A stretch of 64,000 nucleotides of DNA, taken from assembly GCF_027595985.1 (NCBI RefSeq), contig NC_073302.1, positions 10,976,966 through 11,040,965 of the forward strand, written 5' to 3'. The DNA comes from Sorex araneus. Lineage: Eukaryota > Chordata > Mammalia > Eulipotyphla > Soricidae. A program made the translations under genes and the position numbers. This document shows, piece after piece, positions 33,909 through 45,010 of the stretch. A model generated the notes under the pieces. That model was not told the DNA's origin. It searched no databases and worked only from the letters and a program-made list of their open reading frames with translations. Each line of letters opens with the position of its first letter. Within the stretch, counting starts at the first letter, position 1.

Positions 33909-34841
33909 CTAAGATTTCCTTATGCTCAACAGCTTCCTCAAAGCCCTCTTCATGTCTTTGTTTCTCAGACTATAAATAAAAGGGTTTAGCATGGAGGACA
34001 GAACTGTGTAGACAATCGATGCCATGCGGGTGCTAATAGTGTAGCTGGATAAGGGTTGTAAATATTCATAGAAGATGCTTCCATAAAAGAGCGTCACCAC
34101 AGTCAGGTGAGAACCACAGGTAGAGAAGGTTTTGCGTTTCCCAGCAGCTGAGGGGATCTTGAGAACTGCAATAAGGATTCTTAGATAAGATAAAACAATA
34201 CAAAGAAAAGGGGTCACCAGAGCAATAGGTGCTTCTGTCATTTTCACAATTTCATTGAGGAATGTGGAGGTGCAAGACAATTGCAGCAGAGCATTGATGT
34301 CACAGAGGTAGTGGTAGATGACATTGGAGTCACAGAAGGTGAGCAGATTCAGCAACAGTGTGTGAAGCAGTGAGTGGAGGAGAGAGAATGAGCAGGAGAA
34401 GGCCACCAGCAGGACACAGCGCTGGTGGCTCATGGTAGTGACATAGTGGAAGGGGTCACAGATGGCCACGTAGCGGTCAAAGGCCATGACTGCCAGGAGG
34501 CAACTGTCAATAGTGCCCAAAGCATAAATAAAATACATCTGTGTCACACAGCCAACATAGGAGATGGTCTTCTTCTCTGACAAGAAGTTCACTAGCATCT
34601 TGGGGACAATGGTGGTGGTGAAGCCAATGTCAATGAAAGATAGGAAGCTCAAGAAGAAGTACATGGGGGTCTGCAGCTGGGGGTCAGAGCGGATGGCCAG
34701 GATGATAAGCAGATTCCCAGTTATAGTGACCAGGTACATGATGAGAAAGATGACAAAGAGTGGTACCTGGTCCTCAGGTCTGGAGGAGAGTCCCAGGAGG
34801 ATGAACTCAGAGACACTGTGGTTTTGGTTGACTGTTTCCAT
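33909..34841 (-). CDS. OR1L8: Olfactory receptor OR1L8-like
   Basis: A 310-residue odorant receptor. Motifs: NHS glycosylation site at 7-9, GN at 42-43, [10 protein letters not shown] at 56-65, C98 and C180, MAFDRYVAIC at 119-128, TFSTCGSH near 238-245 and [14 protein letters not shown] at 283-296. Wording such as LLGLSSRPEDQ, DPFHYVTTMSH and VKMTEAPIALVT matches what I know of OR1L8 rather than other OR1L members. An in-frame ATG exists at 34898. I prefer 34841 because it gives the usual N-terminus and length, and because a pyrimidine tract plus AG (34856-34857) lies between the two, so the upstream ATG is probably intronic. No disabling change is seen. Its OR1J-like neighbours fit the mammalian OR1J-OR1N-OR1L cluster. 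Confidence 0.93.
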   Translation of the reverse strand: METVNQNHSVSEFILLGLSSRPEDQVPLFVIFLIMYLVTITGNLLIILAIRSDPQLQTPMYFFLSFLSFIDIGFTTTIVPKMLVNFLSEKKTISYVGCVTQMYFIYALGTIDSCLLAVMAFDRYVAICDPFHYVTTMSHQRCVLLVAFSCSFSLLHSLLHTLLLNLLTFCDSNVIYHYLCDINALLQLSCTSTFLNEIVKMTEAPIALVTPFLCIVLSYLRILIAVLKIPSAAGKRKTFSTCGSHLTVVTLFYGSIFYEYLQPLSSYTISTRMASIVYTVLSSMLNPFIYSLRNKDMKRALRKLLSIRKS

Positions 34842-34855
34842 AATTGTAGAAGCAC

Positions 34856-34857
34856 CT
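34856..34857 (-). promoter_or_regulatory. Splice acceptor before the OR1L8-like coding exon
   Basis: On the minus strand 'accttctctaatttag' precedes the ATG at 34841 by 14 bases. Its position between two in-frame ATGs decides the start call. Confidence 0.6.
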
Positions 34858-34989
34858 AAATTAGAGAAGGTTGAAACATCAATACCTATCTCTTGCATAG
34901 CAGTAACTGTAACAAAGCTACCTTTTTTTTGCGTGTTCCTAGCCTTATTTACTGAATATACTTAAGTACTCCAGAGAGTTAATGTAATG

Positions 34990-36139
34990 TCATGGATAAG
35001 AGCAGCTGATAAAACTTACATCAGCTAAAATAAGCTATTTGTGAAGAGAATGTCTTGTGAGTGTGAAATAAAGAGCTTAAGTGATCAAGTAAAGTTCTAT
35101 AATACTAAGTCTCATCTTGGGAATATGGAATATTAGAAATAAGGATGATGGTAATCTAAAGGCATAGGCTGTGTCTGAAAGCAAAGTTTTCTTCTTTTTG
35201 TCTTTTCAACATATCCTATACCTACTTATACTTATTAACAATATGCTTCCATAAAATCATGGAATAAAGACAGTCTCGGACAGTGATCAAGTAGGATTAT
35301 CATCAAAAACAAAACCAGACTTAAGTGTTATGCTGAAATCATTAAGGTTCCAAATGAACATCGCTTGAGAGACCACCCCCCTAAAAGAAATTGAATGTGA
35401 CTTGATGAACAGTGTGACACAGTAAAAAAATACACTATTGTTAGGACATATCCCACAGATTAAGCAATATCATCGCAATATCATCTGCTGTGTTTTGTTG
35501 AATATAATGACCTCCAGTTCCACTCAAGGTGCAACAAATGTCACAATTTTATAGTAGAACAAAGAAACAGGCAATAATGAACAACAACAATAATCAGTAA
35601 TCTTGTTCCTGGATCATAAAACTGAAGTTATCAAGGGGACAGAACTGGAAGTGGAGGATGAGGGTAACGGGAAAAGTGGTGGACTATAGTAAGATAAGGA
35701 CAGTGGTGAAAGTTATTGAGCACCTTGGTGGTGGAAGATGCTATGACTCTACACCAGGACCATAAATATTGATACTCTTGAAAACATGTGACCTTAACTT
35801 CAACAATAAAAAATAATTTAAAAATAATAATCACTTGTCTTCAAAAAATAGCATTTTAGAGTAACTTTGCACTATCCTAACTTATATCTGAATATCTGAC
35901 AGAGTTTCAACAACTTGGAATCGGTCTCTATTATATTATCCTGCTCTTGTTTCATTGCCCCCTGCATTTCCTCGGCAAATACCCAGTGATCTTTCTTTAA
36001 TGTCAAAATAATGCTGAGCTGACATCTGTGGTCTTCCCATGCTCTTTGGCTCTGAAAAGGAGCTGAAATAAATACCTGAATGAGTGGATGATCAAGTGGG
36101 TAACACCCTATTAATGTTCCCTTTCCATATGCTGGATCT
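34990..36139. other. OR1L8-like 5' flank; weak L1-like 3' end at 35600-35830
   Basis: No gene is recognised. 35600-35830 (plus) looks like the 3' end of an L1-like element ('gtggtggaagatgctatgac', 'caacaataaaaaataattt'). The remainder is AT-rich and featureless to me. Confidence 0.5.
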
Positions 36140-36690
36140 TCTCACCCTTCCAAATTGATGCAGTTCAGCTCAGTCAAAGCTGAACTGTTTGAGCTTCCAT
36201 CCAGAGATAAGCGAGAAAAATTGAGAGGGAAGAGTAAAGAGCAGTGAGCAGAGTGCTCTAGGTTTAAGAGGGATAAAGCACTTTCCATATGCTGCCTCCC
36301 ACCCTGTGTTATTCCTGGGTTCTTGCTCAGCATTGTCCTGTTTTTCTGTTCTTCCTTGTAGAAAGCAGAGGTTCCCTGTCTCACACCGATGAGAGCTCTC
36401 GAGTAGGGAGAAACCTAACAGCTTCTCGTGGATTTGAGTTCTGTTCTCCCAACATCTTTGCGATCCTTGCTGGGCTGAGGGAGCTCTGAAGTGTTTGTTC
36501 CAAGCTGACTCCTCAAGGGCGTTTGCTCTGTGACCTCTCTTAGTACAGAACTCACAACAACAACAGATTTGAGTGGAACTGTTCTCAAGAGGGCAGAGAT
36601 CTCCCAAGGCATCCTTCAAAAGTTTGAGGCTATTGTCAGAGCTGTTCAAATCTCCAGGGTTTGTTTCGATGTCCTTAATGATGATTATCA
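36140..36690 (-). repeat. Unclassified dispersed repeat, family D, copy 1
   Basis: About 550 bp on the minus strand that aligns along most of its length to 59780-60240 (plus). Shared words include 'agaggtcacagagcaaac', 'ttcagagctccc', 'cagcaaggatc', 'gacaatgctgag' and 'gtgctttat'. This copy has a 173-codon open frame beginning MIIIIKDIETNPGD, with a C-x2-C-x4-H cluster but no fourth zinc ligand. I recognise no protein family. It could be an LTR, an old DNA transposon or an L1 internal piece. Confidence 0.65.
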
Positions 36691-36894
36691 AAGGTGATTA
36701 AGTGGGCTAGAGAGATAGAACAACGGGTAGGTTGTCTGGCACACGGCCAACCCTGGTTCAATCTCTGGCATCCCATATGGTCCCCCAAGCACCAACAGAA
36801 GTAATTCCGGAGTGCAGAGCCAGGAATAACCCCTGAGCATCATTGCTGGGTGTGATCCAAAAAACAAAAATAAATAAATAAAGGTGATGAAGTG
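36691..36894 (+). mobile_element. Type I SOR SINE with TSD
   Basis: The element spans 36706-36879. AAAGGTGATTAAGTG (36691-36705) and AAAGGTGATGAAGTG (36880-36894) differ at one base. A (TG)n run follows at 36908-36938. Confidence 0.93.
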
Positions 36895-36903
36895 TGCGCA
36901 TGC

Positions 36904-36939
<36 letters not shown>

Positions 36940-37119
36940 GATAAGGAGTTTTGCAGTTTTAATTCTCTAGGAATGTAGAAATATAAATTTATATCTTCCT
37001 ACTCTTTCTTTCAGATGAGGGTGCTCTGATGCCTGGGAAACACACACATGCCTGGCTATCTTGTTAATACATTTTAGTGTAGTGCTTGCAAGGGTCACAT
37101 ATCAGGTTGTGATGTATAC

Positions 37120-37340
37120 ATTCTAGTCCTGGAGCAATAGCACAGCGGGTAGGGCATTTGTCTTGCACACGGCCGACCTGGGTTTGATTCCTCCATCATG
37201 GGTAGCTTGCCAGGCTCTGCCGTTTGGGCGGGATACTCTAGGTAGCTTGCCAGGCTCTCCGAGAGGGATGGAAGATTCAAAACTGGGTTGGCCACATGCA
37301 AAGCAAACGCCCTACCAGCTGTGCTATCACTCCAGCCCAT
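37120..37340. mobile_element. Foldback SINE: two SOR heads in inverted orientation
   Basis: 37125-37190 is a plus-strand SINE head including both tRNA promoter boxes. 37196-37340 is a minus-strand type II SINE ending with its own head (37275-37338). The two heads are inverted around a spacer of about 85 bp and could form a hairpin. No normal 3' tail lies between them. Confidence 0.8.
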
Positions 37341-37964
37341 ATCTATGTATCTATTCATAATACATATATATTCATACACACAAATAATAGTGTCTATACA
37401 ACCAATGGGTCCAAGGTCCCTGGCCATTACCTTTGTGTTGTCTCCAGATTATTCTTACTTCCTCTTCCATTTCTCTCCTTCCCTGGCCTTTCCACTTCTG
37501 TAATCTAAGGTTAACAGTCGCCTACCTGTGATAGCTTTGATTTCCTCTTTATATTATTGTATATACCATAGATAAATGAGAACATCCTATATCTGTCCTT
37601 CTTCTGACTTACTTCATTTAACATGATATTCTCCAGTTCCATTCAAGTTTCAGCTACTTGCATCATTTCATAATTTCTTGTGGCTGCATAGTAGTCCGTT
37701 GTGCACATATATCATATGAGAAATAATGTCTCTGTCTCCTAAAACCCGAGCTATATATATGCAATTTTTCCTGTCATATAATTGACAAGGGATTTAGTTT
37801 TTTTCAAAGAGAATATTTATCCAACATCCTGGACTCCACTAGCAGAAAGAATAAGAAATTGAAATACTGCTTAAATAAATTATTCTTTGCCTGACTTTCT
37901 TCCTTCCTTTCTTCCTTCCTTCTTTGCCCTCTCTTTCTCTTTCTTTCTTTCTTTTTTTATTTAA
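37341..37964 (-). repeat. Old L1 remnant and pyrimidine tract
   Basis: 37560-37720 is old minus-strand L1 ('cttacttcatttaacatga', 'ttccattcaagtttcagc'). 37895-37955 is a CTTT/CCTT-rich tract bordering the next element. Nothing else is recognised. Confidence 0.5.
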
Positions 37965-39762
37965 ATTTTATTGAATCACCATGTGGAGGGTTACATAGTT
38001 CTCAGGATTATGTCAGTTATACAATACTCAAACACCCTTCCCTTCACCAGTGCCCATATTCCATCACCAACCACATTATACCTCCCACCCCCTCCAGCCC
38101 CCCCAGTCCCCGCCCTTGTAAGTGATAAGTTTTGCTTCGTTTACGCTTTATCTTGGTTACATTCCATGTTTCAACACATAACTCACTATTGTTGCTAGGG
38201 TTTCCCCCCAAAAAAGAAAAGACAGTCCTACTGTCAAGGAAGCATCTGATAGCTCTCCATTGCTGAGAATGTAGAGATATTAAGTCCCGCTGTTTGTTAC
38301 ATAACTTTTCTATTTTTCCCCCCTCGTCCCGCGCCACCGAGTTCATGCCTGTTTAGTAATCACCACGCTGCCTGACAAAGGGAAAAAAAAACGAAAAAGA
38401 TGGTTATTTCTCGTCATCAGCCGGCGTGGGGCTCTGGCTTAGTTGATAGTCTGGTAGAATGTCTGCAAGCAGTTTCTGGAACCAAAAAGTAATACGCTGG
38501 TATCGGCCCCAGCTCAAGATTCCACCAGCGTCCCGCTGTTCCAAGTACATAATAATTTATTCCCTTGTATCCCATTCCCACGCCACCAGGTCCGTGTCAG
38601 CTTAATAGACATCATACTATGGTTAACGCCACGCCGCGTTTCTTCCCGAGAAAGAAGGATATTTCTTCTCAGCCGGCGTGGGGATATGGCTTAGTTCAGT
38701 CTATAGAGATGGCTACCACTTTGATTGCCTTCAATATTTCAGCAAAAGACTTACTATTCTTGTTAGTATTTCCCACCAAAGTCCGACCCGTTAAAAAGGA
38801 ACCATTTCGGGGGGCCAGAGCAATAGCACAGCGGTTAGGGCGTTTGCCTTGCACGCGGCCGACCCGGGTTCGATCCCCGGCATCCCATATGGTCCCCCAA
38901 GCACCGCCAGGAGTAATTCCTGAGTGCAAAGCCAGGAGTAACCCCTGAGCATCGCTGGGTGTGACCCCCCCAAAAAAAAGCAAAAAAAAAAAAGGAACCA
39001 TTTCATATTGGTGATGAATAAATGACATTAGGTCCCGTGGCCATGGCAGCGGCCTCGCGGCTTTGAATTTCTGTATAAAGTCCAGGGAAAGTACAGCCAT
39101 AAATTACACATCACTACAAACTTTAACCCTATTATGGTCCCCCCAAAGTCCAACCCATTACAAAGGAACCATTTCTTATTGGTGATGATTAAATGACATT
39201 AGGTTGTGCAGCCATGGCAGCGGCCTCGCGGCTTTGAATTTCTGTATAAGTCCAGGGAAAGTACAGCCAGAAATTACACGTCACTACAAACTTTAACCTT
39301 ATTATGGTCCCCCCAAAGTCCAACCCGTTACAAAGGAACCATTTCATATTGCTGATGATTAGATGACATTAGGCTGCCGCGGCCGCGCGGTTTTGGGTTT
39401 CTATATAAAGTCCAGGGAAAATTCTGCCTAAAATTCTATCGCTACAATCTTTTACCCTTCAACAAAAAACTCAGTACTATTGTTTGGAGTTTCCCACCAT
39501 GGTAAGCCCTGCTAAAAAGGAACATTTACACCTTGCTGACAATCAAGAGATATTAGGTCACGCAGCTGTGATAGCAGCCGCGCGGTTTTGGAATTCTATA
39601 TGAAGTCCAGGGAAAATTCTTTTGGTAATTGCATCACTCGCTGGCGGTGCCTGGGCCAGTAGCTCCGAGCACACAGTTTGGAGGCATTTTGGGGGCGCTG
39701 CTCGTGTCCAAAGTGGTTCAGTTGACTCCGGGGTCGATCTCGCACGGCGGCAGAAAGCTCCT

Positions 39763-39763
<1 letters not shown>
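37965..39763 (-). mobile_element. Composite element, family A, long copy with ~170-bp tandem monomers
   Basis: On the minus strand the element runs from a GC-rich start near 39763 through four to five monomers of about 170 bp (repeat words 'ggtccccccaaagtccaac' at 39136 and 39306, and 'tccagggaaa' in each unit). A GC-rich middle (38400-38700) and an L1-like 3' tail (37965-38110) follow. There is no ORF. A type I SINE is nested at 38809-38988. The head, middle and tail match the 661-bp copy at 9703-10363 in order. Possible explanations are an SVA-like composite, or L1 5'UTR monomers fused to an L1 3'UTR by internal deletion. Confidence 0.7.
38793..39004 (+). mobile_element. Type I SOR SINE nested in composite A, near consensus
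   Basis: The element spans 38809-38988. AAAAAGGAACCATTTC occurs at 38793-38808 and 38989-39004. Both promoter boxes and the body look close to consensus, so this is one of the youngest SINEs here. Confidence 0.95.

Positions 39764-39836
<73 letters not shown>
39764..39836. repeat. (CTTT)n microsatellite
   Basis: About 70 bp of pure CTTT repeat between composite A and the next L1 tail. Confidence 0.95.
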
Positions 39837-39839
<3 letters not shown>

Positions 39840-39867
39840 TCCTTTCTTCCTTCCTTTCTTTCCCTTT

Positions 39868-40490
39868 CCTTTTTTTAATTGAATCACCATGAGATACGGT
39901 TAGAAAGCTTTCATATTTGAGTTTCAGTCATATAATGATCCAACACCCATCCCTCCACCAGTGCACATTTTCCACCACCAATGTCCCCAGTATCCATCCT
40001 CCACCCTGCCATCCCAACCCTCCTCCTGCCTCTATGGCAGACAGTTTCCCCCATACTCTCTCTCTACTTTTGGGCATTTATGGTTTGCAATACAGATACT
40101 GAGAGGTTATCATGTTTGGTCCTTTATCTACTTTCAGCACACATCTCCCATCTCCAACAATTCCTCCAACCATCATTGTCCTAGTGATCCCTTCTCAATT
40201 CCAGCTGCCTTCTCCCCCATCTCATGAGACAGGCTTCCAACTATGAAGCAATATTCCTGGCCATTGTGTCTACTTTCCTTGGGTGTCCATCTCATATTAT
40301 GTTATTTTATATTCCACAGGTGAGTGTAGTCCTTCTATTCCTGTCACTCTCTTTCTGACTCATTTCATCTAGCATGATACTCTCCATGTCGATCCACTTA
40401 TAAGCAAATTTCATGACTTCAGCTTTCCTAACAGCTGCATAGCATTCCACTGTGTAGATGTACCAAAGTTTCTTTAACCTTACTCATCTT
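39868..40490 (-). mobile_element. L1 3'UTR and end of ORF2
   Basis: Minus-strand young-type L1: tail at 39868, G-rich tract, 'ttgcaatacagatactgag', and ORF2-end sequence up to 'gatgtaccaaagtttcttt'. The sequence from 40490 to 41050 is mostly featureless. A short L1-like word lies at 40670-40735 and a GC-richer patch at 40720-40900. Confidence 0.75.
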
Positions 40491-41049
40491 TCTTAATTGG
40501 ATTGCTTTCCATGAGGCACATCCCCTTAGTTGTAGTGCTCACACACACTTGATTGCAGTGATCCCATTAGTCATTTGTGATGCCAGGCATCACAGACTCA
40601 AAAGCAAAAACAAACAAATGAGACTACATCAATCTAAAAAGATTCTGACCTAAAAAATAACTCTAAACTAAAAACACCCTGCTGAATGGGAGAAAATATT
40701 TTCACACCATACAACCGAAAAAAGGTTAATATGTGGATGTGCCAGGGACAGGTGTGGGTCTGCAGCACTGCCCTGCTGTCTCCCCAACCCTGCTAATCCC
40801 CAGGTGAGCACCAGGAGCAGATCCGGCATCAGGCCAAGGTACCCTGGAGTCTGGGGGAACAACAAGCCTCCCAGAGAGAGGGGAACATTTCTTGAGATTT
40901 CCAAAAGTATGCATCTCCATTTCTTTCCCCTCTCAAAACAAATGGCACAATCAGAATGTGGCAGTTACAGTCCTACAAACAGGCACAACGGGAAAGCAGC
41001 AGAGAAGTCCACCACTCTCAGTGAGCAAAATTGGTAGCCCTGAAGATTC

Positions 41050-41610
41050 AAGGTAATAACCCGCTATATAACCCCTCTGTTGAGGAATTTAGAGAGGAAA
41101 TTTTGAGGGTGTTAAATAGCTCAAAGAAACAATGGGATGAATAAAATGTAAGAGGATTTGAGAGCAGACATGATAAAACTACCTACAAGCAAAAATGACA
41201 AAACTAAATAATTTGGTAGATGAAATGAAAAATTCACTGGAAGACCTTAGCAGAAGAGTAACAGTAGCTGGGCACAAAAGCAGTGAGTTTCAAGATTTGT
41301 TGTAGAAAACCCCCAGTAAAACAACAGAAGATGTGAGAAAATCTTCAAAATAAATTAACAGCAGACAAGAGAACTCTGAGATGAATTCAAGGGGAACAAT
41401 ATAAGAATCGTCAGGTTCCCAGACACCCAGGAAGGTAATTTCAATGAAGAAGCATTAGCCAAAAAAACAATCATTACTGAGAAGTTTCCAGAGTTGAGAG
41501 TGGATGCACCCAGATTTAAGAGTCCCAAATAAAAATACTTTAAGACGCGTCTGAATCAGAATGACGAAAGCCATAAATAGAGATATAATGAAGAGATCAA
41601 TTAAGGGAAT
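41050..41610 (+). repeat. Old L1/HAL1-like ORF1 remnant
   Basis: A-rich plus-strand sequence whose broken frames suggest a coiled-coil-like L1 ORF1 (DEMKNSLEDLSRRV near 41220). It is highly decayed; the assignment is tentative. Confidence 0.4.
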
Positions 41611-41617
41611 TACATAC

Positions 41618-41807
41618 AAAGAAGCGCCCTTGGGACTGGGTCAATACCACAGCGGGTAGGGCATTTGTCTTGCACAAAGCCGACCCGAGTTCAATTCCCA
41701 GCATCCCATATGGTCTCCCAAGCACTGCAAGGAGTAATTCCTGAACTCAGAGCCAGGAGTAACAACTGAGTATCGCTGGGAGTGACCCAAAAAGAAAAAA
41801 AAGAAGC
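41618..41807 (+). mobile_element. Type I SOR SINE
   Basis: Plus-strand type I element at about 41626-41799, flanked by the short shared word AAAGAAGC at both ends. Confidence 0.85.
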
Positions 41808-41967
41808 ATTCTTAATATTTATAGATTTATCATACAAGACCCTAGTGTACTTAATATAGAAGTTAATCTCAAACAGAAATGGAAAAATAACTGAAACACC
41901 AGGAATTATACAGCTCACTACTGAGCGATCAGTAGCTCATAGAGGAAATCAGATAGGAAATAATAAG

Positions 41968-42112
41968 AGGGCTGGAGCGACAGTTCAGTGGGTTTGATCC
42001 CTACCATCCCAGATGGTCCCCGCAGTCATACCAGGAGAGTTCCCTAAGCACAGAGATGGTAGTAAGCCCTGAGCACCACCAAGTGTGTCCAAAAAAAAAC
42101 TAAATAAAAAAT
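41968..42112 (+). mobile_element. Type I SOR SINE with internal deletion
   Basis: The head 'gagggctggagcgacagttc' runs directly to the B-box side ('gggtttgatccc'), so the central tRNA-like part is deleted. The body and A-rich tail remain. Confidence 0.75.
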
Positions 42113-42119
42113 CTAATGG

Positions 42120-43395
42120 CTATAGCCAATCCTTTTCAGTTCTTTCAAGCCAATCCTTTCCAGGTTCTTTCAAGGAATCAGAAAACCAGAAATGCTCCCT
42201 ATGATGGTGCAAATATCATCCTGATCACAAAAGCAGACAGTGACAGGCCAAAAAATATTAAAGACTAATATGCTTGAAAAACATAGATAAGAAGATCCTC
42301 AACAAAATACTATCACATAGAATCCAACCATTCATCAAAAAGATCATATACAGTGACCAAGTGGGATTAATCCCTGATGCAAGGATGTTTTAACATATAC
42401 AAGTCAATCAACTTAATACACCATGTCAATATATGAAAAAATAAAAATTATATGATAATATCAATAGATTTGGAGAAAGATTGTCACAAGATCCAGCACC
42501 CATTCATGATTAAAAAAAAAACCTCTCAGTTAAATAGGAATTGAAGGAACTTTCCTCAACATAGTCAAAGCCATTTACTACAAGACATTTACACGAAGCC
42601 AACACTACTCTAACACCCAAAGCATACAGAGACACTTCCAGGAAAGAAAATTTCAGATCAATCTCCCTGATGAATATGCAAAAATTCTTAACAAAATCTT
42701 AGCTAACCGAATCCAACAACATATCAAAAAAATCATAAACCCTGATGAAATGGGATTCATCCCAGGGATGAAAGGATGGTTCAACATATGTATATCAATT
42801 AACATAATATACTTCATTATTAAAAGAAAATATAAAATCATATGATCATGTGTAATGATGCAGAGAAAGCCTTTGACAAGACCCAACATCTATTTGTGAT
42901 TTTTTTCTTTCCTTTTTTTATTAGTGAATCACCGTGGGGGGTACAGTTACAGATTTACATATTTTCGTGTTTGTCTTTCAGTCATACAATGCTCAATAAC
43001 CCATCGCTCCACCAGTGCCCATTCTCCACCACCGATGACAATGGTGAACGACTGGGAGAATTCTCTGAGATCAGGTACAGGGCAAAGATATCCACTCTTT
43101 CCATTTCTATTTAACATAGTTTTATAAGCCCTGACTACAGCAATCAGGCAAGGGGATTAAAAACAAATCAAAGGGATTCATATTGGAAAAGAAGAACTCA
43201 AACTACCACTATTTGCACATGACATAACAATATACATAATAGACCCGAAAGGGTCCACTAAAACGATCCTAGAAGCAATTGATCAATACAGCAAAGTGTC
43301 CAGGTATTATGTCAATACACAAAAATCAGTCTCATTCTTATAGACAAAGGATATAGCAGAGGAGAAAGTAATCAAGAAGTCTATCCCATTTAAAA
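42120..43395 (+). pseudogene. Old L1 ORF2 (RT) remnants, partly duplicated
   Basis: Two successive pieces of the L1 RT region (42270-42600 and 42650-42900) each contain the 'aatccaac...atcaaaaa...gggatt' block. The second continues at 43056 after a minus-strand L1 3' tail inserted at about 42901-43050, into an LFAHD-type degraded catalytic motif near 43205. Many stops; inactive. Confidence 0.75.
42901..43050 (-). mobile_element. L1 3'UTR tail inserted into older L1
   Basis: Minus-strand L1 tail ('gtgaatcaccgtgggggg', 'caccagtgcccattctcc') splitting the older L1 ORF2 remnant. Confidence 0.7.
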
Positions 43396-44125
43396 GACAA
43401 AAATAAACAGGACTATACAAAGTTATAAGAGCTTCTGCATACAAAATAAAAAACATAATCTAAAACTAAAAGACAGCAAAATTAATGGGGGAAATATTTG
43501 CACTCAACACATCAGATAAAGTTTTAACTTCCAGGATATATCATGAATAAATTATGAATATGTGATAGTTATACACAATGAAATACTATGCAGTTGTAAG
43601 GAACAATTAAATGTAATTTGCTGAAACATAGTTGAAACTGGAAGATATCAGAATGAGTGAAGTAAGTCAGAAGAAGAAAGACAAACACAGGATGATCTCA
43701 CTTAGCTGTAGAACACAGAATACTGGATGAGGAAATGTAAAAGGGGGTTGCCTAGAACACCATTGACCCCAGTGTTTAGAGAGGAGAATGATAGAGGAGG
43801 AAAGGAAAGAAATCAAGGGGGGGAAGAGAATGAGAAGTAATGGGTGAACATCAGGACTTCAGTTATGCCTGTGAGATGAGTGAGGGACAAAGACATATAT
43901 CAAAACACAGATTCAACAAAACTGAAGACATGAGGTCTAAGCTACAACCACTGAAACTTTGTAATGTGCCTGTCAAGTTGGGGTTAGGATAAAAAGAATC
44001 TGTAAACACTGGTGGAGGGAAGTTGATATTGGTGAAGGGATTGGTGTGGAATTACTCTGTCTAAAACTCAACTATCAGTGACTTTGTAAACCGTGGCTCT
44101 GTAATAAAACAGTTTTTAAAAAACT
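43396..44125 (+). repeat. Old L1 3' end
   Basis: End of ORF2 ('caatgaaatactatgcagtt', 'agaatgagtgaagtaagtca') and an old-type 3'UTR ending with AATAAAA near 44101 and an A-rich run. Confidence 0.65.
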
Positions 44126-44139
44126 AGATTTTCCAAGCT

Positions 44140-45010
44140 TTTACAATCTTATTGAATTTTAGGTTCGTAAACATTGTTCTCAGAAAAGTTTCTGGAAATT
44201 TTATGCTTCTGGATTTGTTCTGTGATCTATCACATTATATTTTCTAAAAAATATTCTGTGTGCATGAGAATAATGTGTGTCCTGCTGTTCGTGGATGGAA
44301 TGTCCTGCATATATTTCCCATGTCCACTTAGTTGATACTGTCTAATATTAACATGTTCTGATTAATATTCTTACTGTCTGATATCTCTATGGAGACTTGG
44401 TTAGTGAATTAGTAAGACCCTTGTTTGTTGCACCCTAGTCTCTTCAGGTCTTTCAATATTCACACAACACTTATGCTCAGATTTAAGGTACATAAAACTG
44501 TTTAACTTCTTGACATGTGTCTTGCATCATTATGTAACAGCTTTCTTTGTCTCTTACTACAGATTTTGACTTAAAATCAGTTAAATATTAAAATTTATAT
44601 GTGAGCTTAATTTACCCATTTATATAATGTAATATATAAGCAATAAATGTATTTATGATTTATAAATTTGTATCATATAATTTACCTCAATTCTTACAAT
44701 GCACCCTATTTGCATAAAATGAATGTACAAATCTCCCATGCCCTTTATTAAGTTTATTCCTAACACTCAATGCTCTTTGATCTCAAGAGGATTTTCAGAT
44801 TTTGATATCTTTTAGTTCACTGCTTACTGATAGAAAAGTAAGAGACTTGGCATATTAATTTGCAGCCTCCCACATTACAGTATTGATTTGTTGTCTCTGA
44901 TTTCTGTAGGTGCTTTTAGGATATACAGATGTAATTTATATACCATGAAGATCATTCTTTTAAAGTATTCAATTCAATGGCTTCCTTTGATCTCAGTTCC
45001 TACTATGCAG
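44140..45010 (-). repeat. Old mammalian L1 remnant
   Basis: Minus-strand L1 sequence ('gtgtcctgctgttcgtggat', 'ctttctttgtctcttactac'). It is clearest at 44150-44600 and uncertain beyond. 45011-45870 has no recognised feature apart from a (TG)n run at 45551-45589. Confidence 0.5.

Noticed and set aside
36170-36691. 173-codon frame as a zinc-knuckle or viral-type protein gene
   Set aside because: The cluster lacks the last ligand of a CCHC knuckle, the frame is not intact in the second copy, and no start or splice context supports it.
36908-36938. (TG)n run as a regulatory or Z-DNA element
   Set aside because: Ordinary dinucleotide repeat next to a SINE tail; no supporting context. The same applies to 45551-45589.
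38809-38988. tRNA gene
   Set aside because: A and B boxes are present, but the sequence is a SINE head with a TSD and A-tail; it lacks a foldable acceptor stem and occurs dozens of times.
38770-39630. CRISPR-like or centromeric satellite array
   Set aside because: The ~170-bp direct repeats have no spacers, are only four to five units and lie within a retroelement composite.
39558-39892. Lys/Glu-rich and Ser/Phe-rich frames
   Set aside because: Produced by the (CTTT)n repeat between two retroelements.
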